This document shows positions 1 to 4,914 of a DNA stretch of 6,787 nucleotides, one piece after another (position 1 is the stretch's first letter; each line of letters begins with the position of its first letter). Below the pieces are notes generated by a model. That model saw only the letters and a list, made by a program, of their open reading frames with translations. It searched no databases and was not told where the DNA came from. The DNA lies in assembly GCA_027625215.1 (NCBI GenBank), contig JAQBWJ010000122.1, positions 1 through 6,787 of the forward strand, given 5' to 3'. The translations under genes were made by a program, and so were the position numbers. The stretch is from Candidatus Poribacteria bacterium (lineage in GTDB: Bacteria; Poribacteria; WGA-4E; GCA-2687025).

Positions 1-1
1 T

Positions 2-853
2 CTCCGACGCAACCCCTACGCGATCTTGATGCTCCCCGCAGCGGCGTGGTTGATCGTTTTCTTTTTAGTTCCGTTGGGCATGGTGTTCCTGTACAGTTTT
101 CAGTCGCGCAATGTGGACGGCACGATTGCGTGGACGTTCACCTTCGACAACTACCTGCGAATGACACGCCCCATCATCAACGAGTTCCCGCCGAACTATC
201 TCATGATCATCGTCCGCTCCATCTGGACGGCGGTGGTGACGACGTTCATCTGCCTCGTGGTGGCGTACCCGTTTGCGTACGGGCTGGCGAAGAGTTCGAG
301 TCGGTGGCGCAACGCGCTGCTGTTGTTGGTCGTCATCCCGTTTTGGACGAATTTCCTCATCAGGACGTATGCGTGGCGGTTCTTGCTGTGGAAGAACGGG
401 TTGTTCGACCTGGCGATGCGTTCAATTGGGTTCGACTCGTTCGTGCTGCATGGAACGGAATCCGCCGTCGTATTGGGGCTGGTCTACGGGTATTTGCCGT
501 TTATGATTCTGCCGCTGTACGTCACGCTGGAACGGCTTGATCCGGCGCTGGTCCCGGCGGCGCGCGACTTGGGCGCGGGCGCGTTTACGGCGTTTCGTCG
601 GGTGACGCTGCCGTTGAGTCTGCCGGGCATCATCGCTGGGTCGGTGCTCGTGTTCATCCCAAGCGCGAGCGCGTTCGTCACGCCGAAACTGCTGGGCGGC
701 GCAAAGACGATGATGTTGGGTGAACTCGTGGAATTGCAGTTCAAGACGGTGCGAGATTGGCCCTTCGGATCGGCGGCGGGGTTCGTGCTGATGTTCGTCG
801 TGCTGCTGGCGACGCTGGCGTACTTCCGCGCGGTACAGGCGGATGAGTTCTAA
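2..853 (+). CDS. potB: Spermidine/putrescine-type ABC transporter permease PotB (5' end outside window)
   Basis: Inner-membrane permease that would pair with a PotC-type permease, a PotA-type ATPase and a PotD-type binding protein to import polyamines. The reading frame is open from base 2, and the residues before the first possible start (TTG at 26, ATG at 29) read LRRNPYAI, typical of the cytoplasmic N-terminus of this family, so the true start probably lies upstream. Counting from the first visible codon, hydrophobic segments fall near residues 11-32, 73-95, 105-126, 155-175, 207-224 and 257-276, giving six helices. The EAA loop that contacts the ATPase is at about 186-209 (AARDLGAG...LPLSLPG). 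PFWTNFLIRTYAW, LVYGYLPFMILPLY, GGAKTMMLGE and RDWPFGSAAG all match E. coli PotB closely from memory. The 283 visible residues are near full family length. No potC follows; the next gene is convergent. Substrate specificity is inferred from family similarity. Confidence 0.9.
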   Translation, partial: LRRNPYAILMLPAAAWLIVFFLVPLGMVFLYSFQSRNVDGTIAWTFTFDNYLRMTRPIINEFPPNYLMIIVRSIWTAVVTTFICLVVAYPFAYGLAKSSSRWRNALLLLVVIPFWTNFLIRTYAWRFLLWKNGLFDLAMRSIGFDSFVLHGTESAVVLGLVYGYLPFMILPLYVTLERLDPALVPAARDLGAGAFTAFRRVTLPLSLPGIIAGSVLVFIPSASAFVTPKLLGGAKTMMLGELVELQFKTVRDWPFGSAAGFVLMFVVLLATLAYFRAVQADEF

Positions 854-859
854 CGGGGC

Positions 860-1774
860 TCAGTCGGCGAGGTTGGTGGCGAGCGACTTCGCCATATCGC
901 GCATCAGTTGGAAGTAAAGGTCGGGACCTGCCTTCAGTTCGACGCCGATGGGGTCGAGCACGCCTAGTTTCGCGTTCGTTCCCTCAACGATCACCCTGAC
1001 AATCGACTCCGAAAATTGTGGCTCGACAAACACACATCGCACGTTCGCGCGTTCGGTCTTCTCGCGGATATCGCGGATACGACGCGCGCCGGGAGAACGT
1101 TGCGGATCGACGGCAACAGAACCGACAGCGTTCAGTCCATACCGCTTTTCAAGATACTGATAGCCGTCGTGGAAGACGATGTAAGGCGTTGCGGCGACAG
1201 GTTTCAACCCCGCGTTCAGTTCCTTGTCGAGTACGGCGAGTTTCGTTAGGATCGCGTCTTTGTTGCGAATGTAGACGGCGGCGTTGCCGGGATCGACGGA
1301 CGCCAACTCGGTCGTGACGACCTCGACAATCCGCATCGCGTTGCGCGGATCGAGCCAAATGTGGGGGTCGAAGTCGGCGTGTTCGTCCTCAGTATGATCG
1401 TGGTCGTCCGTCTCCCAAGCGCCGCTGTGACGCACCTTCAGCCGCTCCAGCCGCTTCGAGTCGATCAACGCGATAACGCGCGCGTCCTTCGCCAACGCGC
1501 GTAACGGCTTGTCGAACGAGGTTTCGAGCGTCTTTCCCACCCAAAACACGACAGAGGCATCGTTCAGCGCCAGCGCGTCCGACGGGCGCAACACATAGGC
1601 GTGTGGGGAGTTCGCCCCCTTCACCAACAACGTCGGTTCCGCGACGCCCTCCATCACTGCCGCGACAAGTGAATGGATCGGTTTGATCGTCACGACGACG
1701 CGCGGGGCAGCGGGCGCGGATATCGTCAATGCGATCCCGACGAGCCATGCTAAATGTCGGAGCAGGTGTCGCAT
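860..1774 (-). CDS. znuA: Periplasmic zinc-binding protein of a metal ABC transporter (ZnuA family)
   Basis: Captures Zn(II) in the periplasm and delivers it to a ZnuB/ZnuC-type importer; 304 residues, normal for the family. Residues 1-22 form a signal peptide (hydrophobic core after RHLLRH, cleavage likely near SAPA-AP) with no lipobox cysteine. Metal-ligand histidines align with E. coli ZnuA: H58 (SPHAY, for H60), H138 (DPHIWLDP, for H143) and H202 (VFHDGYQYLE, for H207). A short acidic/His loop (about 121-134, DDHDHTEDEH) precedes H138. The C-terminal lobe has EPQFS (251-255) and LGVLDPIG. The residue matching E. coli E59 is proline (P57), and C247 is the only cysteine, so the C-terminal disulfide of E. 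coli ZnuA is absent. ATG at 1774 has a G-rich ribosome site (1782-1786) seven bases upstream. No znuB or znuC is adjacent. A manganese-binding cluster A-I relative is possible, but the His loop favours zinc. Confidence 0.92.
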   Translation of the reverse strand: MRHLLRHLAWLVGIALTISAPAAPRVVVTIKPIHSLVAAVMEGVAEPTLLVKGANSPHAYVLRPSDALALNDASVVFWVGKTLETSFDKPLRALAKDARVIALIDSKRLERLKVRHSGAWETDDHDHTEDEHADFDPHIWLDPRNAMRIVEVVTTELASVDPGNAAVYIRNKDAILTKLAVLDKELNAGLKPVAATPYIVFHDGYQYLEKRYGLNAVGSVAVDPQRSPGARRIRDIREKTERANVRCVFVEPQFSESIVRVIVEGTNAKLGVLDPIGVELKAGPDLYFQLMRDMAKSLATNLAD

Positions 1775-1781
1775 GGTGCTA

Positions 1782-1786
1782 CCCCC
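1782..1786 (-). promoter_or_regulatory. Ribosome binding site of znuA
   Basis: On the minus strand five G residues stand seven bases before the ATG at 1774. This supports the chosen start, immediately ahead of the signal peptide. I found no A+T-rich palindrome resembling a Zur box between here and the terminator at 1798-1832. Confidence 0.5.
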
Positions 1787-1797
1787 GATACCCTAAC

Positions 1798-1832
1798 AAG
1801 AATCGAAAACCGCCTTTCATGTGAAAGACGGT
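1798..1832 (-). terminator. Intrinsic terminator of the single-domain response regulator gene
   Basis: On the minus strand the arms ACCGTCTTTCA and TGAAAGGCGGT (1809-1832) form an 11-bp stem with a 2-nt centre, followed by TTTCGATTCTT. The fifth pair is G-U in minus-strand RNA but a C/A mismatch in plus-strand RNA, so the hairpin is better formed in the minus direction. It starts 48 bases after the stop of the response regulator and ends just upstream of znuA. This suggests that the regulator is not cotranscribed strongly with znuA, which would then need its own promoter in the short remaining gap or depend on read-through. Confidence 0.68.
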
Positions 1833-1840
1833 CGATGAAC

Positions 1841-1856
1841 GTGATCGCATTTTTGT
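1841..1856. repeat. Copy 1 of a short repeat found downstream of both response regulator genes
   Basis: GATCGCATTTTTGT (plus strand, 1843-1856) is identical to 2756-2769. Allowing one mismatch extends the match to 16 bases (1841-1856 against 2754-2769). This copy lies about 25 bases past the stop of the single-domain response regulator. Confidence 0.5.
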
Positions 1857-1880
1857 GTTCGCGGCAACCGATCCGCTTCG

Positions 1881-2276
1881 TTAGACGCCGGACGCCGCGT
1901 CTTTTTCCCGTTTTTCTTCCAGCAACTCCATGATCCGCCCGTTCAGTTGCATCGCGTCGAACGGCTTGGTGATGTAGCCGATTGCGCCGAGTTCCATGCC
2001 CTGCCCGACCTCCTTCTGCTGCGCCTTCGCGGTCAGAAAGATGACGGGGATGCGCTTAAGTTCCTCGTCGGCTTGAAGACGGCGGAGCGTTTCAAACCCG
2101 TCCAGTTTCGGCATCATCACGTCGAGTAGGATGAGGTCGGGGTGGAACGCGCGGGCTGCCGTCAACCCTTCCGCGCCGTTGTCCGCGACTTGGATTTCAT
2201 GCTTGCCGGTAAACTCCAACGCCATCTTCACGAGGGTTTGGATATCCGTCTCGTCTTCAACGACCAGAATCTTCAT
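1881..2276 (-). CDS. Stand-alone receiver-domain response regulator (CheY-like)
   Basis: A phospho-receiver domain without a visible output domain: 131 residues, one REC fold plus a short charged tail (EEKREKDAASGV). All REC signature residues are present: acidic pocket E7-D8, phosphoacceptor D52 (LILLDVMMPKLDG), T82 in FLTAKA, and K104 in the KPF motif. It would be phosphorylated by a histidine kinase or phosphotransfer protein not encoded here and act through protein contacts in the cytoplasm. The start is uncertain. I chose the ATG at 2276 because MKILVVEDE begins exactly where REC domains usually begin. An in-frame ATG at 2315 would add 13 residues (MARSPPGVQHGFD) of unconserved appearance. 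Neither has a clear Shine-Dalgarno site. The gene is followed by its own terminator at 1798-1832. The KAQQKEVGQGMELGAIGYITKPFD pattern resembles PilH/CheY-type receivers, but the pathway cannot be assigned. Confidence 0.93.
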   Translation of the reverse strand: MKILVVEDETDIQTLVKMALEFTGKHEIQVADNGAEGLTAARAFHPDLILLDVMMPKLDGFETLRRLQADEELKRIPVIFLTAKAQQKEVGQGMELGAIGYITKPFDAMQLNGRIMELLEEKREKDAASGV

Positions 2277-2396
2277 GTCGAACCCATGCTGAACGCCGGG
2301 TGGAGAACGTGCCATCAGGTTTGTATCGTATCACCCGACGGGGCATCAAGTCAGCGTCTTTGTGTCAGACGCGGCGACGTTGTCGGATGTTTATGG

Positions 2397-2440
2397 AAAA
2401 CGAAAAAGCCGACGAACTCGCGGTAGGTGAGTCCGTCGGC
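2397..2440 (-). terminator. Strong intrinsic terminator on the minus strand
   Basis: Minus-strand arms GCCGACG and CGTCGGC (2434-2440 and 2408-2414) give seven pairs. A G-U wobble (2433/2415) and four more pairs, ACTC with GAGT (2429-2432 and 2416-2419), follow. The loop is nine bases and the stem runs directly into TTTTTCGTTTT. In plus-strand RNA the wobble becomes a C/A mismatch and the downstream run is AGGGTTTTCG, so minus is the working direction. An upstream AACGAAAA (2445-2452) can also pair with the T-run. It lies about 340 bases beyond the stop of the sigma-54 regulator and 80-120 bases before the next gene, so it ends either a long 3' tail, a separate small RNA, or a leader. Confidence 0.78.
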
Positions 2441-2518
2441 AGGGTTTTCGTTGGAATTCGCGGGACACTGGTCACAGCCGACCCTCGCCGAGCAAGCGAA
2501 GTCCCTTAATCGAATTCC
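2397..2518 (-). ncRNA. Putative structured RNA: three-way junction followed by terminator
   Basis: The minus-strand segment folds into two abutting domains. Domain one (2453-2518) is closed by an 8-bp helix GGAATTCG/CGAATTCC and a 5-bp helix GGGAC/GTCCC. Inside are two adjacent 4-bp hairpins: 2470-2483 (arms GGTC/GACC as read on plus) and 2485-2499 (arms TCGC/GCGA as read on plus). Domain two (2399-2452) starts at the next base and is the terminator with its A-run/T-run outer helix. The base pairing is seen directly in the sequence; that it is transcribed as an RNA is inferred. It matches no class I recognise: I looked for signatures of 6S, tmRNA, RNase P, SRP and common riboswitches. The 5' end is unknown, with possible promoters at 2575-2591 or 2648-2653. 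It could instead be a leader controlling the response regulator at 2276. Confidence 0.42.
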
Positions 2519-2574
2519 TTTCCCGTCGAGACTAGATGCATCTCCCTGTGATGCCATCCGTATGATCTTGTTGA

Positions 2575-2591
2575 TAGAAGATTCGTGCCAA
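2575..2591 (-). promoter_or_regulatory. Possible sigma-54 (-24/-12) promoter, weak -12 half
   Basis: Minus strand TTGGCACG, four bases, then TTCTA. The -24 half matches the sigma-54 consensus TTGGCACG completely and the spacing is right, but the -12 half has CT where GC is nearly invariant. Transcription would begin near 2564, about 45 bases before the three-way-junction fold. Low confidence because of the -12 defect. Confidence 0.22.
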
Positions 2592-2753
2592 TCGCAGAGT
2601 CGCCGATTTCCCGCGTAACATCGCGTGTTTGATTGACAAATGGACGCATTATGCAACGGAGTAGCGCGAAATCGTCGTAAAGTACAACGGTACGAACCGA
2701 GTTTGCGTCCGCATCGTCGATTTTAAGGTGGATAGGAAAGGATACCCAGGCGG

Positions 2754-2769
2754 GAGATCGCATTTTTGT
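2754..2769. repeat. Copy 2 of the short repeat downstream of response regulator genes
   Basis: GATCGCATTTTTGT at 2756-2769 is identical to 1843-1856. It begins about 7 bases past the stop codon of the sigma-54 response regulator, mirroring the placement of copy 1 after the other regulator gene. Confidence 0.5.
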
Positions 2770-2776
2770 CGGAGGT

Positions 2777-4579
2777 CTACGGCGCGTCGATCTGATATCG
2801 TTTCATTTTGCGATAAAGCGTCGCGCGGTTGATTCCCAACGCGGATGCGCTCTGCGTCACGTTGTTGTCCGTCTTTTGGAGGGCGTGGATGATCGCGCGG
2901 CGTTCCAATTCCTCCAACGGCAGGATATCCTCGCTTTCCGGCATCGCGCTCGGTGACATGGCGGCGGTCAGCCGTCGCGATCCTCCCATCTGCGGAGGCA
3001 GACTGCCCGCTTCAAGCATGTTGGAGGATTCCAGAAGAATCGACCGTTGGATGACGTTCTCAAACTCGCGCACGTTGCCGGGCCACTCGTGTTCCATCAG
3101 TCGGTGGATCGCGCCGGGCGTCGCGCTTTTAATCTCCTTGCCCATCTGCTCGCCGTACTTCTTTAAGAAGTGTTCCGCAAGCATCGGGACATCCTCGCGG
3201 CGTTCTCGCAACGGCGGCACGCGCACCGGGAACGCGGCGATGCGATAGAACAGGTCTTCGCGGAACTTGCCACCGCGCACCGTCTCCTCGAGCTCTTTAT
3301 TCGTCGCCGCGATGACGCGGACGTTGACTGGGATCGTCGCGGTGCCGCCGACGCGCTGGATTTCGCGCTCCTGCAACACGCGCAACAGTTTCGCTTGCAA
3401 CAGCAGGTCCATCTCACCGATTTCGTCCAGGAAGATCGTGCCGCCGTCCGCTTGCTCGAACCGACCGATGCGTCGCGTTGTCGCGCCTGTGAACGAGCCT
3501 TTTTCGTGACCGAACAGTTCGCTTTCGATCAACGACTCCGGGATCGCCGCGCAGTTCACCGGGACAAACGGACCCTTCTTGCGGGGGCTGTTGAAGTGGA
3601 TCGCCTTTGCGACGAGTTCTTTGCCCGTGCCGCTTTCACCGTGAATGAGGACGGAGATATCGCTATCGAGCGAACGGCGCATCAGGGTGTACATCTCGCG
3701 CATCGCGGGGCTGTTGCCGATGATGTGCTCGAAGTCGTATTCGGACTGGAGTTCCGCCCGCAGTCGCACGACCTCCGCCGTCATCTGCTCGATCTCGGCG
3801 TCCTTCGACACGTCGCGGTAGACGACGATGCGTCCTGCGATGTGGTTCAACAGGTCGCGGACGGGCGTCGAGTATCGGTAGAGCAGTTTGCGGTCGGGCT
3901 CGCGGATTTCGACAATGCCCTCAACCGACTGGGAGACATCGTCGAACAGGGCGGCGTCCGACTCCTCGAACACATCCGGCTCTTGAAAGAGGGATTTCAG
4001 TTCTCGACGCAGCGTTTCGGCGCTTTTGGACAGCAAATCGCGTTCGGTCAATTGGAAAAGCGTCGCAAACTGTTTGTTCGCAAAGACGAGTCGTTGCGCG
4101 TCGTCGAACATCGCAATCGCGTCGCCCGTCGAATCGAGCACCGCTTCCAACCGCTGCGAGTTCAAGTTCAACTGGTTGTAGAGGAGTCGAACGACGACGA
4201 GGTTGTAGATGCGGGCGACAACTTCGCTGAAATCGAACGGCTTGGCGATGAAGTCACGAGCGCCGAGCTCGAACGCGCGAAGCCGATTTTCTCGGTCGCC
4301 TTGCGCCGTCATCACAAGGACGGGGACGTAATAGTTCTTCTCGATATCGCGGAGTTGTTCGATGACCTGAAAACCGTCGATGTGGGGCATTCGGATGTCG
4401 AGGAGCACGAGATCGGGCTGAAAGTCTTGGTAGGTCTCTTTCACCTCGCGCGAGTCGGTCGTCGTGCGGATGTTCTGATAGCCCTCTTTGCGGAGGGTAA
4501 ACTCAAGGAGATAAACGATATCCGGCTCATCGTCTACGATGAGGATTTTAGCAGCGTATATCTCTTGATCCGTTAGCAT
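2777..4579 (-). CDS. Sigma-54-dependent response regulator, REC-PAS-AAA+-Fis
   Basis: Enhancer-binding transcription activator that uses ATP hydrolysis to open sigma-54 RNA polymerase promoters after phosphorylation. From the ATG at 4579 it has 600 residues. REC, about 10-125: acidic D16-D17, phosphoacceptor D61 (LVLLDIRMPHIDG), T91, K113. PAS-like domain, about 141-257 (LEAVLDSTGDAIAMFDD, LVFANKQFATLF). A helical linker, about 257-282, joins it to the AAA+ domain (283-515): Walker A GESGTGKE 314-321, NCAA switch N342, sigma-54 contact loop GSFTGA 361-366, Walker B TIFLDEIGEMD, and arginine-finger region FREDLFYRI. The Fis-type helix-turn-helix is near 573-595. The ATG at 4579 is preferred over in-frame GTG 4618 because GGTGAGAGG precedes it. 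GSFTGA replaces the usual GAFTGA, a known natural variant. The PAS insertion is unlike classic NtrC, and no partner kinase is nearby. Targets are unknown; acs diverges from it. Confidence 0.95.
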   Translation of the reverse strand: MLTDQEIYAAKILIVDDEPDIVYLLEFTLRKEGYQNIRTTTDSREVKETYQDFQPDLVLLDIRMPHIDGFQVIEQLRDIEKNYYVPVLVMTAQGDRENRLRAFELGARDFIAKPFDFSEVVARIYNLVVVRLLYNQLNLNSQRLEAVLDSTGDAIAMFDDAQRLVFANKQFATLFQLTERDLLSKSAETLRRELKSLFQEPDVFEESDAALFDDVSQSVEGIVEIREPDRKLLYRYSTPVRDLLNHIAGRIVVYRDVSKDAEIEQMTAEVVRLRAELQSEYDFEHIIGNSPAMREMYTLMRRSLDSDISVLIHGESGTGKELVAKAIHFNSPRKKGPFVPVNCAAIPESLIESELFGHEKGSFTGATTRRIGRFEQADGGTIFLDEIGEMDLLLQAKLLRVLQEREIQRVGGTATIPVNVRVIAATNKELEETVRGGKFREDLFYRIAAFPVRVPPLRERREDVPMLAEHFLKKYGEQMGKEIKSATPGAIHRLMEHEWPGNVREFENVIQRSILLESSNMLEAGSLPPQMGGSRRLTAAMSPSAMPESEDILPLEELERRAIIHALQKTDNNVTQSASALGINRATLYRKMKRYQIDAP

Positions 4580-4582
4580 AAG

Positions 4583-4593
4583 CCTCTCACCCC
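4583..4593 (-). promoter_or_regulatory. Ribosome binding site deciding the start of the sigma-54 regulator
   Basis: Minus strand GGGGTGAGAGG ends three bases before ATG 4579; its GGTGA part is at a seven-base spacing. The alternative GTG at 4618 has no such site and lies inside a dyad close to the predicted transcript start, so ATG 4579 is favoured. Confidence 0.6.
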
Positions 4594-4600
4594 ACATGCG

Positions 4601-4625
4601 AGTCGGCTTGTGAACCACGCCGACT
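4601..4625. repeat. Inverted repeat in the leader of the sigma-54 regulator
   Basis: Arms AGTCGGC (4601-4607) and GCCGACT (4619-4625) are perfectly complementary across 11 bases. Inner GTG/CAC can extend the stem with a two-base bulge. It sits just after the candidate promoter and ahead of the ribosome site, so it could be an operator (perhaps for self-regulation) or a 5' leader hairpin. Confidence 0.45.
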
Positions 4626-4630
4626 TGTCA

Positions 4631-4660
4631 ATCATATCATAGAATGTGTTGCGGTTTGAA
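4631..4660 (-). promoter_or_regulatory. Candidate sigma-70-type promoter of the sigma-54 regulator
   Basis: Minus strand TTCAAA (4655-4660), 18-base spacer, TATGAT (4631-4636); a second TATGAT overlaps at 4636-4641. Four of six and five of six bases match the consensus. The predicted start near 4624 leaves a leader of about 45 bases before ATG 4579, containing the dyad at 4601-4625. Confidence 0.4.
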
Positions 4661-4731
4661 ACAGTATCTTACATATATCGGTTCTTCCACGCGATTTCGC
4701 CGCCTCACTATATGCCTAACCCATCACCTTA

Positions 4732-4760
4732 ACAATATGGATTATTGTAGGTTACAACCT
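4732..4760. repeat. Two adjacent dyads upstream of acs
   Basis: ACAATA (4732-4737) and TATTGT (4743-4748) flank five bases. Immediately after, AGGTT (4749-4753) and AACCT (4756-4760) flank two bases. CCT at 4727-4729 could also pair with AGG at 4749-4751, making the two hairpins partly exclusive. They lie just upstream of a promoter candidate for acs and are plausible regulator sites; no regulator is recognised. Confidence 0.4.
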
Positions 4761-4790
4761 TTGGGCATTTGATGAGGTTTCCCGTGTAAT
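4761..4790 (+). promoter_or_regulatory. Weak candidate promoter of acs
   Basis: TTGGGC (4761-4766), 18-base spacer, TGTAAT (4785-4790). The -10 matches five of six bases and the -35 only three, as might suit an activated promoter. The leader to the acs start would be about 118 bases. Confidence 0.25.
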
Positions 4791-4900
4791 AGGGTGGTGG
4801 CGTCTCAAATTGACACGCTCTTGGCGTTGTGCAAGACTTGGGCTTAGGCGATCCCGCCTTCATAGGGCACCGAATCCGAACGATGACACCACTTTGTTCA

Positions 4901-4907
4901 AGGGGAG
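4901..4907 (+). promoter_or_regulatory. Ribosome binding site of acs
   Basis: AGGGGAG stands seven bases before ATG 4915, an optimal Shine-Dalgarno placement, and fixes the acs start. Confidence 0.8.
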
Positions 4908-4914
4908 CAGACTC

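Larger units (their letters stand above)
2316..2776. other. 461-base intergenic region without a credible protein gene
   Basis: Both flanking genes run on the minus strand. Open frames here (for example 2351-2656 and 2506-2763, minus) lack ribosome sites and family resemblance and show mixed codon use; the first runs straight through a strong terminator hairpin. Visible content on the minus strand, 5' to 3': a short repeat (2754-2769), a CATAAT -10-like hexamer (2648-2653), a -24-type TTGGCACG element (2584-2591), small dyads (arms GCATC 2538-2542 and GATGC 2550-2554), a three-way-junction fold (2453-2518) and a terminator (2397-2440). A weak promoter-like pair for the downstream response regulator (TTGATG, 18 bases, TACAAA) lies just before position 2315. 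The region reads as an RNA or regulatory segment rather than coding DNA. Confidence 0.55.
4580..4914. other. Divergent regulatory region between the sigma-54 regulator and acs
   Basis: This 335-base region is visibly richer in A+T than the genes, especially 4625-4760, and holds no credible gene; the minus frame 4729-5025 overlaps the acs start and resembles nothing known. It contains a promoter candidate and dyad for the regulator (4601-4660), two adjacent dyads (4732-4760), promoter-like sequences for acs, a small hairpin in the acs leader (arms AGGCG/CGCCT, 4846-4859) and ribosome sites at both ends. A perfect TTGACA at 4810-4815 is followed 17 bases later only by AAGACT, so it is a weak promoter candidate. 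No tRNA or terminator was seen, as expected between divergent genes. Confidence 0.6.

Noticed and set aside
1775..1797. Zur-type operator upstream of znuA
   Set aside because: I looked for an A+T-rich palindrome such as GAAATGTTATA-type half sites and found none; the only palindrome nearby is better explained as the terminator.
2633..2638. Perfect TTGACA on the plus strand
   Set aside because: No -10 hexamer follows at 16-18 bases and there is no plus-strand gene to serve.
2351..2656. 101-codon minus-strand frame
   Set aside because: It reads through both the three-way-junction fold and the strong terminator, and shows no family resemblance or ribosome site.
2745..2757. ZTP-riboswitch-like CCGCCTGGGTA on the minus strand
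   Set aside because: It resembles the 3' consensus CCGCCTGGGCA of ZTP riboswitches, but I saw no GGGTCGTGACTGGCG-like 5' half and none could lie upstream without being inside the regulator gene; likely chance.
2506..2763. 85-codon minus-strand frame right after the sigma-54 regulator
   Set aside because: The ATG lies in the short repeat, has no ribosome site (ACCTCC precedes it), codon use is mixed and there is no recognisable family. A real small protein cannot be excluded, but nothing supports it.
3170..4576. 468-codon plus-strand open frame
   Set aside because: It is antisense to the sigma-54 regulator, whose conserved motifs cover the same bases; its product resembles no protein family and is typical of G+C-rich antisense frames.
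4822..4836. Sigma-54 promoter for acs starting at TTGGCG
   Set aside because: GC is not present at the required distance from GG (GA is found), so the -12 half is missing.
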